Counted from the first letter of the stretch, positions 25,241 through 38,067 are shown. The stretch is 64,000 bases of DNA from Talpa occidentalis (GCF_014898055.3 NW_023601104.1:45257199-45321198), one strand, 5' to 3'. Translations and numbers: made by a program. Notes: generated from the sequence alone by a model not told the origin.

Positions 25241-26172
25241 ACTTAACTTTATTTAAGACTCCTTTGTTTTTTATTTTATTTTTACTCTAATAAGAGTGGG
25301 CAGAATTTCCTTTAGCAACTTTTCTAGTTAGAACCTAAAAGTTTTCTCAGTTGATAAAGCACCTTGTAAACTTGCTACTAAAGGTTTTTTTAATCATTCT
25401 TTATTTTAATTTCTCCGACAGAAGCCTTGTAAAGAATATAAAGATATAATGAATGTTTCATAAAGATATGATTTATTAGGACTTCTTTGCCTTTGCTTCA
25501 AACACTATCCATCCTTCAGAAAGCAAATACACAAAAACTGCCTGCTGGTACAGTAACTAAACCAAATCCCCTGAAGGCAAACCTGGATTTCATAATAACT
25601 CCTGGGCCTTATAGACCGTGGAAAAGATAGTTAGTCAATGTTCTATTAATATTTTAGCTAGCAAAGGAATATAGTTCTAAACTACCACATGTGGCTGTCA
25701 GAACTGTCAGGTATGCCACAGTAAAATTATTAATGATTTAATTTTTTATGAGTTCCATATCTTTTTATAAGAAAATAAAATTGATTTAAGGTTTATAGGT
25801 AAGGAAAATGCTTAGAACAGTTCCTTAGGGTACATTACCAATAGTACCAATTTCTTTCCAAATATTCTCTGTGGTTGATTTTCTACTCTTAGTAATTACA
25901 TGTATAGGTATCATTCCAGTTCTTTTATGTGTGGAGCTCTCTGCAAATGAATACCTTTTACTTTTACTACAGTTTTAATCTTATGACATAGTCTCAGTTA
26001 TCTATAGTAAATTCAGATATAACCTATTATCATCATTTATAGAATATCCAGTAGATGGATGCCTTAAAGGGCAACAGAAATACCTAAAGAACAGATGAAG
26101 ATGAGTAACTTTAATCTATCTCACTCTTCTTTTGTATGACTCATTTAATATATAACTAATTGTCAGGTTGTG
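25237..26172. other. Unassigned DNA
   Basis: AT-rich, with no repeat family recognised with confidence and no coding region. Confidence 0.4.
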
Positions 26173-26187
26173 GTGTTCATCGTTCTT

Positions 26188-26407
26188 TTTTTTTTTTTTA
26201 AGATTTATTTATTTATTTATACAAGCACAGGGTACGGTCAGAAGCATGGGAGGATGAGAGAATTCACCAGAGCCAGAGTGGGGAACAGAATAGGCAGACT
26301 GACAAAATACACTGCTGAGGGGAGCAGCGGGCTTAGCAGGAGGGGTCTGTGTGCCATGTGGGACCCTTGCCGGCTGCCTGGGATCGAACCAGTGCAGGGG
26401 AGGTCCC
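26188..26407 (-). mobile_element. tRNA-derived SINE with internal deletion
   Basis: Antisense copy about 220 bases long instead of about 270. The left end (T run, AAGATTTATTTATTTATTTA) and central body are normal, but the text jumps from GGGATCGAACCAGTGCAG directly to the extreme head GGGGAGGTCCC, removing about 50 bases that include the A-box region. A near-perfect 15-bp duplication (GTGTTCATCGTTCTT/GTGTTCATCATTCTT) at 26,173-26,187 and 26,408-26,422 shows both true ends are present. Confidence 0.9.
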
Positions 26408-26908
26408 GTGTTCATCATTCTTAACAAAAGCATAATCGAAGGCCAAATTTTAATGGCCTTCTTGGTGTTTCTTGGTACATTTCCTCCTTTTCCAGATGTA
26501 CATTAAGATGTATTTATTGGTTACAAGTATTTCTTAATGTAGCCAATTAGTTGACATGTTGGAATAGACAATTAGTGATTCTATTTGGTCCAACGAAGTA
26601 GAAACATACATATGTCACAATTTTAGAGACTCAAAAATATTTTTAGGAAAACCCTGAAGTTAAACATTAGTGATTTCAAATACCATTTTGCTTGCTATTT
26701 TAAGAATTCTGCAATTGCCTTTTTATAATATTACCATAAATTACATTAAGCAATATTGCTTAAAAATCACAAAAATAAGAGAAATAAAAAAACTGAATGC
26801 AAAAAACATTTGCTATATTTTGCTCAAGTGCTATACCAAAGTGTATTTCCCTGAGATAGTGATTCCCAAAGTTTATTGTACTTGATGATGGTTTGAAATG
26901 TAGATTTT

Positions 26909-27122
26909 GGGGCCTCCCTGGTGGTGCAAGGGGTTAAGACTCAGCACTATCAAGCTATCCACAGCCACTGCAGAAGGTGACCCACATGGCTCAGCAGACC
27001 TCTCCTGACTTGCCCGCTACTCCCCTCAGCAGTGTATTTCAGTCAATCCATCTGTTCCGTTTCCCACTCTGTCTCTGGTGATCCTCTGACCTCCTGAACA
27101 TCTGGGCTATACCCCAGACCAG
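26909..27122 (+). mobile_element. tRNA-derived SINE, partial
   Basis: Head GGGGCCTCCCTGGTGGTGC and body are present. An internal segment around the B box is missing (CCACTGCAGAAGGTGACCC) and the copy stops at CTATACCCCAGACCAG without an A-tail. The following DNA has a short direct repeat, AAATATTTATAGGTAAC-like. Confidence 0.82.
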
Positions 27123-28084
27123 ATATTTATAGGTAACATAAATATTTATAGGTAACTTGATACTATAGAAGTAAAATGTAACCCCCCCCCAAAAAAAAAA
27201 AAAAAACAGAGACTCCATTTAATATTTTTAGGATTAATGTTGTTCAGGCCTTGAAAATCAAAATCATTGGGTAAAGAAAAAAAAATTAAGGGGAAACAGT
27301 CACACTGATTTAATGCATGCCATTTTTAAGTAAAATAAATATGAACAACAAAGGATAAGAAGAAAAGCTTTGAAAGAAGAGCAACCATTTGACATGTAAG
27401 AATGTAAGATGGGTATTGTGTAAGAAATGCTATCTTACAATTAAACTCAAACTGTAGAATGTAATTCCTTGGGTGGCAGGAGATTTCAGTTACCAAATGT
27501 GTTCCATCTATGACTTCTTTGCAAAATCTACCACCATAGGAAGTAGCTAATGTTAGTGCAATGTAGTTGTGAGAAAAACCACTACTAACCACTCATGGAT
27601 GGCCAACTCATTCTCAGCCACAGCAGGTTTCTAAAAAGCTATTATGGTTTCTACTGACCAAAGGATCACTTAAATTTCCAAGGAAGAGCTCCTAATGTGT
27701 CACTTTTCTAGTTATGTATAACACCATTTCAATTTCAACCCAGTTATTCAGCATTTTGTTTTTCACTATCAAATTGGAAAGCTCTTGACTTTTCTATTAC
27801 CCAGTGACCAAACTTTCTATTATACTGGACAAGGAAAGTTTTAACATATCAATTCAGCCATTCATAAATCACTTTAAAACCTGGAGAAGACAATGACAGT
27901 TTGCCTCCAATTTGAGTACAGTTATTTATTATTTTATTCAATTTGATAATTCATTTGATAGAGAAAAATAGGTTTTATAACCTATAATTTCCTGCCTAAT
28001 TACTTTTCCCACATTTCCAAGGTTATGAAAATCAGTGTCAGAAGTAACTACCAATTTTATTTTTTTGCTTCTGGATTAGATTAC
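27123..28084. other. Unassigned DNA
   Basis: Includes a C10/A16 simple tract near 27,183-27,206. No repeat family named and no credible gene. Confidence 0.4.
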
Positions 28085-28215
28085 AATTTCTGTAATATGA
28101 AATTATCACAAAATCCAGCAGTTTAAAAAAAAACATTTATTATTCCTCAATAGCCATCATATTGACTCAGACAGCTTAGCTGCTCCAAGTGGTGTTTCCA
28201 TACTCTTACATTTGT
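28085..28215 (-). mobile_element. Possible MaLR-like LTR relic
   Basis: AAATTATCACAAAATCCAGC, then AGTTTAAAAAAAAACATTTA resembles the antisense LTR terminus pattern seen at 5,135 and 14,752. Weak. Confidence 0.3.
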
Positions 28216-28257
28216 CTTTACCCTCAGAATACCCTTTATTCTTTATGAACATATTTT

Positions 28258-29108
28258 TTTTTAATTGTGGTAAAAAATAGCATACAATTCTCCATTTTAA
28301 GTATTTTAAGTGTATAGCTTAGGATTATGTAAGTATATTCACATTGTTGCAAAACAGATCTATTCAGAAGGCTTAAATCTTTCAAATCTGAAACTCAATA
28401 CCCATTAAATTGTCCCTTTTCTGCCTCTCCTCCAGTCTCTGATCACCATTGTTCTGCTTTCCATTTCCTTGAATTTGACTATTTTAGATTTCACATATAG
28501 TGGTCAGTATTTGGTCAGTATTTGTCTTATTATGACTGGCTTACTACACTCAGAATAATATTTTCAAGGTTTATCTGTGTAGTAGAATATATTATAATTC
28601 CCTTCCTTTTTTCAGATTGAATATTATTTATTATATATTTATACATACTAATTATTTATATTATATATTTATATATAATTATATATATTTACATACAATT
28701 ATTTATATATAATTTATATGTATATATAAATTACATTTTCTTTATCCAGTCTTCCATCTATGGATATTCGGGTTGTTTTAATTTCTCAGCTATTAGAAAT
28801 AGTGCTGCTCTGAACACAAGTATGCAAATATTATTGTGAGACCCTGCTTTTAATTATTTTGGAAGAACCACAAATGTCCTAACTATAAGGTAATTCTAGT
28901 TTCAATGTTTTGAGGAAACTCTATACTATTTTCTGCAGTAGTTGTACCATTTTACAGTCCCATCACAGTGTACATTTGTTCCAATTTTCCACTTTCTCAG
29001 TAACACTAGTTATTTCCTATTACGTTGATAGTAATCAGTCTGAAGAGTATGGGGTAATAGCTCATCATGACTTTGATGTACATTGTTTAATGATTAGTGA
29101 TGCTGAAC
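28258..29108 (-). mobile_element. Old L1M 3' end relic
   Basis: Antisense landmarks in order: AATTGTGGTAAAAAATAGCA, CATTTTAAGTATTTTAAGTG, CATTGTTGCAAAACAGATC, GACTGGCTTACTACACTCAG, TTTATCCAGTCTTCCATCTA, GAAATAGTGCTGCTCTGAAC, AGGAAACTCTATACTATTTT and TAATGATTAGTGATGCTGAA. This is the 3' UTR and ORF2 C-terminal part of an old L1. An AT-rich expansion (28,620-28,735) sits inside it. Confidence 0.82.
28620..28735. repeat. AT-rich low-complexity tract
   Basis: Alternating TATTTATAT / TATATAATT units of variable length, lying inside the old L1 3' end. Confidence 0.8.
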
Positions 29109-29111
29109 AAC

Positions 29112-29375
29112 TTTTTTTTTAAAGATTTATTTATTTATACAAGAACCGGGGTACAGGCCAGATATGGGGGTGTGAGAGGATTCACCAGAGACAGAGTGGG
29201 GAACAGAACAGGCAGATAACTGAAATACACTGCTGAGGGGAGCAGCGGGCGAGACAGGAGAGGTCCGCTGAGCCATGTGGGTACCTTCCTGGCCAGCTAG
29301 GGATCGAACTCATGCTAGAGGCTGTGGATAGCTTCATTGGTTGCGTCTTAACCCCATGTGCCACCAGGGAGATCC
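29112..29375 (-). mobile_element. tRNA-derived SINE
   Basis: Left end TTTTTTTTTAAAGATTTATT, right end ACCAGGGAGATCC. The body is well preserved (GAGGGGAGCAGCGGGCGAGA). No convincing target-site duplication seen. It lies at the junction between the L1M 3' relic and a HAL1/L1M-like relic. Confidence 0.87.
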
Positions 29376-29399
29376 TGTTCCACATTTCTTCATTATTTA

Positions 29400-30620
29400 G
29401 TTTTGTTTTTTTCAGTCTTTGTTCTCTGCTCAGTTTTTGAGTTTTCCACTGATAAATCATATAACAGATTTTTTTTTTAGTTATGTTTAATCTACTAATG
29501 TAGTTCATTTCTAATCTAGTAGTGCTAATCTAGACTATTAATTTAGTCTCCATATAAGCCCATAATATTCATTCTTCATTTCTGTTAAAGCATTTTGAGC
29601 CCTATCCTTTCTTTATGTTTTTTTTCCCACTTAGGATCTCCATCTCTGTACTCACATTGTCTGTCTGTTACTGTGTGTTGTCTGCTTCATTCATTAGAGC
29701 CCCTACCAAATTAATCAGTTAACTTAAGTTCCCTTTAAATTTGATGTTTTAAGTCTAATAATTCCAATTAACCTATAGTACCTAGTTATGATGCTTAATA
29801 TATCTTCAAGTTGGTGTCTTTTTTTTTTTTTTTTGCATTTTGGTAAGGTTTTTAATGTTTTTTTTCTTTCTATACAAACAAACATCATGACTTTTAATGA
29901 ACCTCTGCCTTTGGACTGTGAAATTCCTAAGTATTTTTCAGGTTTTTTTCCTACCAGCTTTGGTGGTGTCAGATGACCTCAGTAGGCTGGGCTGGAAAAA
30001 GATATTTCCCTCCCTGACAGGTGAATTAGACTGATTATAATGCAGCAGATTAAGCTCAGTTAACTGCTTTTCCCTGAGGGCAGACTTTGTTAAGAATAAT
30101 AGAATGCTTTGGCATATCTCAAAATATTTCTTCCCCTGCCCCTACAAGAGCAATAGAAGATTTTTTTTTCTCTCTGATATTACTAAGGGATACTGATCAA
30201 CCTCTTGAATATAGCATTCATAATATTATTGGAGACCTCTCTGTGATTGGTTCCCCCAGGAAATGTTAACTCTCACATTTGTCCACACTGTGCCTCTAGC
30301 AATTTGTCAATTACAGGTACCCCTACCCTGGCATTGGTTCCTGTGTCTCTTTCTGTTTTCCAGTACTGAATTTCTGCTCCAGTATGCAATGAATCTCTGT
30401 ATTTGCCTGTCTCTGTCTAATTTTAGGGGGAGCAATTTGTCCTGTATCCACTCTTATTTTATGTATCCAAGAAAAAGTGTTCATTTTTGTTTTTAATTTC
30501 TTCAACTTTCTAATGGTGGTTAGGATGGAGAGGCAACTTGCAAGTTCATATATTGGAAACCTGAAACTAGAGTTCATACCTTCATTTTATTTCTAAATTC
30601 CATAAATTGGTGAGGATTTT
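29400..30620 (-). mobile_element. HAL1/L1M-like ORF1 and 5' region relic
   Basis: The plus strand reads TTAGGATCTCCATCTCTGTA, CATTGTCTGTCTGTTACTG, CATTCATTAGAGCCCCTACC and then TTTTAAGTCTAATAATTCCA, the same antisense landmarks as at 16,850-16,980. The part after about 30,000 is assigned mainly by continuity. No open frame. Confidence 0.5.
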
Positions 30621-31383
30621 TTTATTGTTATTTTCTCTGAGATTACTTTTGTCTCATCTACAATCATACCTCTCTGAATATGTACTATTTCATGATAGGA
30701 ATAGATCACATTTCACCAAAAAATAAGTTAATTGCTTTCAGCATTCTGCCTGGTGCAAATTTATGAGAGTTTCTTAAGTACCTTTTTAGTTACTGTGAGT
30801 GACACGATGCAGGCTACTTTTTTCAAGCCTCTAATATAATAGTTTTATCTAATTTTTTCTTGTCTTCACTTGCTTCTCACTTTCAAAGCCAAATGTTACA
30901 TATTGTACAATTTTATTATGACAGCATGCCATTTCTCCATTTCTAGTTGCCAATTTTAGTAATTATTTGCTATTTATGCATAACAAAACTCTTCCAAATT
31001 TAACTGGAGGTTACTTGATCTAGGACTGACTCAATGGAAGTACATCTACTCCATATTTTTATTCTACTTCTTGCACCAAAAGGCTAGACTACACATGTTT
31101 TTCTCTTAGTGATAACAGAGGTTCAAGAGAACAAGAAAAATAGTATACTTATTTTTAATCCTTTTGTCACTCTGCATCTGCTGTATTCTGCTGACAGGTG
31201 TAAACAATGTGATCAACCCTAAAGATCAAGGTTTGGGATTCTGTCTACAGAAATTGGGGATGGTTACAATAAATATTACTGAATAGTTATCTAATTTGCA
31301 AAAAACAAAAACTTTGTTCCATAATGGTACATATGCTTTTAAATAAAATTACAATTTATTTCTCTTTCTCTCTCAATAACACC
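30621..31383. other. Mostly unassigned DNA
   Basis: The part at about 30,965-31,200 (TTTGCTATTTATGCATAACA, CTAGGACTGACTCAATGGAA) weakly recalls an antisense MaLR LTR. Otherwise nothing is recognised. Confidence 0.35.
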
Positions 31384-31437
31384 CCATCCACACACCCACA
31401 CACACACACCCACACACACACACACACACACACATAC
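31384..31437. repeat. (CA)n-rich compound microsatellite
   Basis: CCATCCACACACCCACACAC and onward, interrupted CA repeats over about 50 bases. Confidence 0.88.
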
Positions 31438-31838
31438 CCCAACACAGCTACCATTAGCCCATATTAACATTTGAGGAAAAAAGGTTTTTCTTGTGAGTGA
31501 AAAGATTTCTCAAGTATCAGGTTTGGTAAATGAAGTGAGTGCTAAATTTTAGGTTCTTCTTAAGGTATTTGTGGATTAAATAAGTTGAACTATTTAATAT
31601 AGCTATCTTACAGGTACACAGATATAACAATAGAAATTACAAGTATATTCTTAAGAGTTTATAGCTTCCAAAAGTTAAGGCTTGTAGTATGTGAATTCCT
31701 ATGCCATCTTCTCTAAAGTACATTTTTTTTGCATCTGAAAAACCAGTAATGCATTCAAAATATGATCTTTTAAACATTGAGAGAACATTATGCCTTGTTG
31801 CTATGGAAACTATCTGCTCTTCCTGAAAAGCTTTCATA

Positions 31839-31885
<47 letters not shown>
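31839..31885. repeat. (TC)n microsatellite
   Basis: About 22 uninterrupted TC units, followed by a short interrupted extension. Confidence 0.92.
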
Positions 31886-31887
<2 letters not shown>

Positions 31888-32930
31888 CTCTCTCTTCAGG
31901 TTTTACCTCTCAGATTCTTAGCTGCCACTTTGTGTCTGCCTTTGCTCTGACTTTGAACAAGTGGAATTTGATAACCTTCATATTCCTAGTGTAATCATTT
32001 CTTTGATCTGAAATTTTGCTTTTTTTCCAAGAAATTATTAGTCATTTAATTCTGTCTTGCTTAATTTTTAGATAACAAATTTGCATAATTAAATAAAACT
32101 TTTAGGGGAATAAATAAGTATACAAAATAATTGCTACTTATTGGTCACAGATTACATGATCTTTTTCTCTATATAGAACCATGATAAAGTACAAGTCGGA
32201 GCCTTTAACTCAGCCAACAAAGTACCTGAAATCCATGATTTTCCCTTAGGCTTTTGTGAGTGATAGAAATACAGCCATAAATTGTGCCAGGGGACTGCTT
32301 AAAGGATTTGAGACACTCCAAATTTAAAAAAATAATAATCAGTAGTATATTTTTAGGTTGTTATTACCATTTTTATAAACAGTATCACAAAGATATGTAA
32401 GTGAAAAATATTAAAGAGACTATCAAAGAAGTCAGTGAGCACTAGGATTAAATCTTAAGTAGCATAAAATTAACTAAAAAATATTTTGGAAGTCACAACT
32501 GACTACCTCATCTACCACTTCCCCCTTTTTTCTTACTAATGGAAGCTCTGCTGTATTGCAATATATATGAATAAAAGTCATCATTTCAAGTAAAAAGAAA
32601 AACAAAACAAAACAAACAAAAAAAAAATCCCTCCAAATATTAAAACCTGAGAATGCTTGAGTAGAGTGTTTTGTCTATGAAAACACAGATGATGTGGGAG
32701 TAATATGCCCACTAAGATTTTGGAAAGAGAATGAATCCCCTAGCTTCCTATCTTATGCAATGTAACCAGTGAATCTTTTGAAATATGAAATTTTGGGGTT
32801 CATGGAACAACACCCCAACATTCTGTGTTCTTGGAATGGAAGTGAAAAAATCAATTTAAAAACATACATCTAAAAAATTTACATGGTTGTAAATTCTAAA
32901 GTAAAATGGAACAAACCGTGGATGTAAATC
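31886..32930. other. Unassigned AT-rich DNA
   Basis: No repeat family or gene recognised. An A/C-rich simple tract lies at about 32,590-32,630. Confidence 0.4.
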
Positions 32931-32959
32931 TGGTCGTAAGAGACTTGGGGGGTCAAGAA

Positions 32960-33330
32960 GAGAAGAAGGGAAACTTCACATGACAAGAAAGAACTAACCT
33001 CATCCATTTACTCTGAGAGTGAAAAATGAGTTTCTCAGAGAGAAAGCATGTTCCCTAATAAAACCTATTCCCAGTTAATACCCTCCAACTATATTCATCT
33101 AGTTCATAAAAAGGGAGAGTAGTGATTGCCTCTTGGGAAAGGACAAAGCACTGAGACAGGTAAAAAGCTCTTCTCTGCCTCTATAATTGTCACTGCTCTT
33201 AACTCAGGAAAATCTGCATTACTTAAGTAATGGGAACAGTTTCTCCTGAAGTCCATAGGGCCTCTTTTGACCTTAGTTCCTCATACCAAGGTGATGCTTA
33301 ATCGGAAGAGGTCTATCTATTCTAGGCATA
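32960..33330. repeat. Unidentified interspersed repeat, copy B
   Basis: Same orientation and landmark order as 14,240-14,620: AACTTCACATGACAAGAAAG, ACTCTGAGAGTGAAAAATGA, CATAAAAAGGGAGAGTAGTG (then ATTGCCTCTTGGG), CTGCATTACTTAAGTAATGG, and CTCATACCAAGGTGATGC. Divergence is high. Further LTR-like text (CTGGGAGTTGTAGTCCAAGG near 33,985) follows, but I cannot join it to the same element. Confidence 0.5.
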
Positions 33331-35794
33331 ATAAGAAAAGCTTATATTTAGGCAGATTGATCCCTCAATTCACACTCTGAATTTGAAAATTACTTTCAGT
33401 TATGAATTAATCAAAGATATATGAATAGTGGAATGTTGGTAGTGCTAAAAAGACGAAATTCACAAATTCAGATATTTAATTGGCTTCATTAAATGATTCG
33501 TGAGTCAGGCAACATATGTCTAGATAATGTCAAGGCTTTCACTAAATAGAGGCTATTTATAGACAGAAAGAAGGATAACACGTTTATTAACCAAAGTAAA
33601 GAAAAATTATTTCAGGTAGTAATTTTTCCTCAGTGGGGAGAAGGGGATGGGTTTTATCATGCAGATTACCTTATTGGTGCTGATTAGGAAACTCATGATT
33701 GATTGGTTTAGAATTACACTTCTGGGAGAGATTGAAACTTGAATAAGTGGTGTCTTGGTGAGGGCCTGGCATGAAGGACACTGTTTTGGTTTTGTTTATT
33801 TTATAATCTGCCATGAGATCAAGGTGACAGCTGCCATTGTCTCTCATCCATCCATGTGTCTCTTCAAGTGTCTCTCCATGTCTCTTTGCAAGTGTTTCCT
33901 CCTTCTCCTTCATTCCACCTCACTTTATAGCTTCACCTTGCTCCTCCTCAGCTGCCCCCATTCAGGAAGTCCAGTTCAGGCATGCTGGGAGTTGTAGTCC
34001 AAGGAAGCTACATGTAAATGGGGGTAGGGAAAATGGAATCTATTCATGGCACTTCAGTGCTCCTCTCCCTTTCATAAAGATGCAATCTGCAACATTTCTT
34101 TGGAGAAATATTAAGGATAAAAATTCTGCCTCTTGTTAAAATGGTAAAGAAGAGTTTATGTGAGACTATTATTAGAGAGAGGAGAGAAACCAAGTTCAAC
34201 TCTAAATACAGCAAGGACAAGTGGGAATTTATCACCAAGGAACAGGGTAATCGGCTAAGAGGAGTTAGTAAACGGAAAATCAACTGAGAAGAGATATCAA
34301 GGATGAAGGGATTTCTTTAAACTGATTTAACAAGTTTCTTACCAATACTGCATTTTGTCAGGACACAGAAATACAAAGTTGTGGCCTATTTGAGAGGAAA
34401 TCAGAGAAGACTAATTAAAGCTTGGTCAATAACAGAGTTTTGGTCAGAACCCTCAGTGATACAGGGGAATTATTTCCCCCCAATTTCTTCTATTAACCTA
34501 AAAAAAAGCACAAAAATATTTTATACGCATTTTCAGGAAGAGCATAAAATATGATATTAAACACCCATGAAAACATTCACTTGTCCACGTGAGTAGAAAT
34601 TTAGTATGTATGAAGGTTAAATGTAGGAAAATTTTATTTATTTTTCCAGCAGAGCATATTTTTAAAATATGGACCAAATTTTTAACATACTGTGTTTAAT
34701 GGTAAACTGTGTTCTCTTTGTTATTATGCCAAATTGCATACTATATTATTAGGACTTCCTTAAGTGGCTTACTGCTATGTGAAATGCAATCTTATCTACA
34801 TCCATTATTTTGAAATTCTTAGAATTGGAACTGAAAATGAGGGCATATAAAAGTTTATTAGCAAGTATACAAAAATGTATTCACTTAAATATATGCACAT
34901 AATTCTAAAGAATGCTTTAATAGTATATATGAAGACGAACACAGTAAGTGTTCCATCTGTAAATACTCATCACCCCACTGCTATATATAAAACAATGAAG
35001 TATTTCTAATATCAAGATAAAGAAGTAATAATAGTGTCAAGAGATTCTATGTAAATGAATCTCAAAGGCATCATAACAGCACATAATAGAAATGACTTTC
35101 TCACCTAGTAAATGACTTTCTAAAAGACCAGTAGTGGCACAAAATTCAATTATTGCAAATCTGTGAGTTTCTTCCCTCCTCCTAGTTAGTGTGTCTTTTT
35201 TGTTTCCTTCATTATAGGAAAGCATTTCCAAAAAAGCAATGCAGAGAAAGGAAAGGAAAAAAAAAAAAAAAAAAAACAACATGGATAGCTGTACGAGATG
35301 GAATATAATTTATTACATTGCCTCTCTCCCTTGAAGTAATGGAGGTTATTTCTGAGACAACCATGACCAACAGGTTTCATGTACATTTATTATGTTATAT
35401 TTTAAGAGAATATAAATAGATGAGTTTTCTGTTAACCTGCTACTTTCCTTTGCAGTATTTCAGATCCTAAATATTTGCTGAAAAATAATAATCTTTGTAA
35501 GTAACATGAAATCATTGCAGGACTTAACACATAAAGCAGATCACTCCTAAATACTCCATTAGAAAATAGATTTAAAAAGACATCCAACTTTATACTACAA
35601 TAAAAGTGAATATATATAATTCAGTAGCAGACATCATGATCTCCAGATAAATATAGCTTGTAAAATTTCACATATTTTATTTTTTTAATGAGAGCTGTCC
35701 ATGATAGTATCATTTCTTGGGATTAAATTTTATAGATAGCATGTACTATGACCAGTTATGAACACTCTTGTCTGTAAGATGACTGGCTTCAACC
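33331..35794. other. Unassigned, partly LTR-like DNA
   Basis: 33,450-34,480 has the texture of old LTR or ERV-derived non-coding DNA (pyrimidine-rich 33,840-33,960; GCTGGGAGTTGTAGTCC; purine-rich 34,150-34,420) but I cannot name a family. From 34,480 on, AT-rich with nothing recognised. Overlapping 80-100 codon frames at 33,671-34,139 lie on both strands and have no domains. Confidence 0.35.
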
Positions 35795-36110
35795 AGGTAT
35801 AATGTAAGTGGCAAAAACTCCTATGAAATAAGTTATATTTTTTCCTTATTGACTTGAGGCTTGGTCACGTGACTTATTTCATAGAATGGAGTGTGGGCAG
35901 AAGAGATACAGGCATAGTTGGAAAAGTTAAAGGACCCATCTGTGAAATGGCTCTGCTCATGTCTTTTCCCTCTGCCAGCAGGCTATGATAAAGGTATTTC
36001 TTTTAGCCTTGATCATAGAATGAAGATGAAACTGGAACAGACCTGAGACACTCCTCAAAGGTCATGTAATATAAGAGAAAATAAACTTCTCTTGTTATAG
36101 ATTGCTATAT
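35795..36110 (+). mobile_element. Possible ancient LTR-type repeat
   Basis: GACTTGAGGCTTGGTCACGT, GAATGGAGTGTGGGCAGAAG and the terminal AGAAAATAAACTTCTCTTGT resemble an ancient mammalian LTR-type repeat whose end matches the GAAATAAACTTCTGTTG pattern. Family uncertain. Confidence 0.33.
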
Positions 36111-37114
36111 AGAGATTACTGAGTTATTAACTGCATGCATAATTTATTTAAATCTTTCAGTTGCAGAGTCTTTGGGAAAAAATTTACCTAAATAATGTTT
36201 GTATACTACGTAGGAATAACATTTATTTTCATATTTAGTGTTTAAAGTACAGCATCACTGTTACCATAAATAACCAAATATATACTGACCCTATGAGCTT
36301 ATATTAATATATTAGTTTCCAATTATCAAGCAGAGTAAAAAAGACACAGTCTGCCTTCAAATAATTCAAGACAAAGAGAGAATATCAATTTTGAATGATA
36401 GGAATACATTATATAAATGTAGACATTTATAGGCAATATTTATATATTAAATATAAATATAAAAATCTATTCATAATAAAGATTATCAATCGTGAAGATA
36501 GCATTTAACATGATTATGTAGCAATAAAATTTAAAAAAATAAAACTATTCTAAATTAAAATTAAATATCAATAATTAATATTATTATATATAAGGTACCT
36601 ATAAATTCAACCAAAATTATTACTAAATTGCTGGTCTTATGGTAACTTCATTCTCAATCCCAACCAAATATGATTAATGGTTTCTCACTGTCTATATGGT
36701 AAATCTTATGGTTTTTTGACTGGGCACTTTATGCATTAGTACTGAATTAGTCCAGATATAGTTTTCTGACTCTAATGGAATTTTTTTTCTTTTGATTACT
36801 TTTCATTACTCTCACATTTCTGGCAATTACTAGAGATTTTCTAGCTCTTTCTAGGGTTTTCTGATAAAATGAAAAATGCTGTCATGTATGCCATTTTGTT
36901 CATTCTTATGATGTTCCATATTTCTCTTTATGGGATGCTTGCCTTCCATTCTCCTTGTCTTATTGTATTTATTGTTCATGTTTAGTACCAATATGATTCT
37001 TTCAATGAAAACCTGTTTGATACCAATAGCTGGCAGCAATAACTGCATGTGAATTATTTTCATATAGGACTCATGATTTCTCCCTTATCTTATAGGCTTA
37101 TGCATTTGCCACTG
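36111..37114. other. Unassigned AT-rich DNA
   Basis: Very AT-rich, with nothing recognised. Confidence 0.4.
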
Positions 37115-37260
37115 ATTTTGTTACACTGCAATCTCCTTAAAGGTAGCAGTTACTCTTTATATTAAATTCATACTGTACTAGGCTTTACATCACCATATTT
37201 TCTATTAGAATTGCATATTGTGCATGGTATTCACTTAGTGTATCTTGAATTAAATAATTA
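37115..37260 (+). mobile_element. Possible L2/MIR 3' relic
   Basis: CAATCTCCTTAAAGGTAGCA, then TACTGTACTAGGCTTTACAT and ATTCACTTAGTGTATCTTGA follow the order of an L2/MIR 3' end. Weak and diverged. Confidence 0.4.
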
Positions 37261-38046
37261 ATTAGAATTTGGCATATCTTGTACAAAATATTAGTTATCT
37301 ATTCTCTTGTGTGATGTCACTGAAAGTGAGTCTACCGTGACAAATCACTGACACATAGCTTCTTATACTAATTCTACAATTTTGTAGGTTAAAATGAAGT
37401 TATAGATATGATGTAAGTTACTTATTCAAGGATTAAAAATTAATAGGCCTTTTCTGATATTTCTACAAATTTACATTTACTTGATTGAAATTGCCAGTTA
37501 CGGAAAATCTCTTTTTCATGGATGTGGATATGAAAAAATTTTTTGCTCAAGTTTTATTTTATTTCCCTGTAATGGATCTAAGGGGAATTATGTATCTGCC
37601 TCTGAAAGACATTCTTCTTTTCTAGAAATGGCTAATAAAACAAGTCTTTCATTTATTCAAATGCTATAGTTTCAGTATTTCTCTATTCTTTACTATTTTT
37701 CTGTTCTGAAAGTGAAAAATAGGTTTTGATAAATCTCTAGAAAAGACACTTTTTCTTTCCTCCAGTATAAAAACACCCTAAAGGAAATAATTTATTTAAC
37801 ATTCATGTAAGACAGTAAATAACAGAGTTTACCATTCTGCACTTTCACTTAAATTTCCCTTTCACGGATATCCAACTATCATAAATATGAGTCCATATTA
37901 ATAATGTTCTACCTCAAATAGTGAATGAAAATTTCATCATATACAATTTTTAAATGTACTTTAATTATATTAATTATCTATATTTGATAATGATATAGCA
38001 AACAATTTACTCTAGGGATAGCCTGATATTATCAAATATATAAAAA
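37261..38046. other. Unassigned AT-rich DNA
   Basis: Nothing recognised. The 62-codon frame at 37,481-37,669 has no domain. Confidence 0.4.
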
Positions 38047-38067
38047 AGGATAAAAATATTTTAAATT

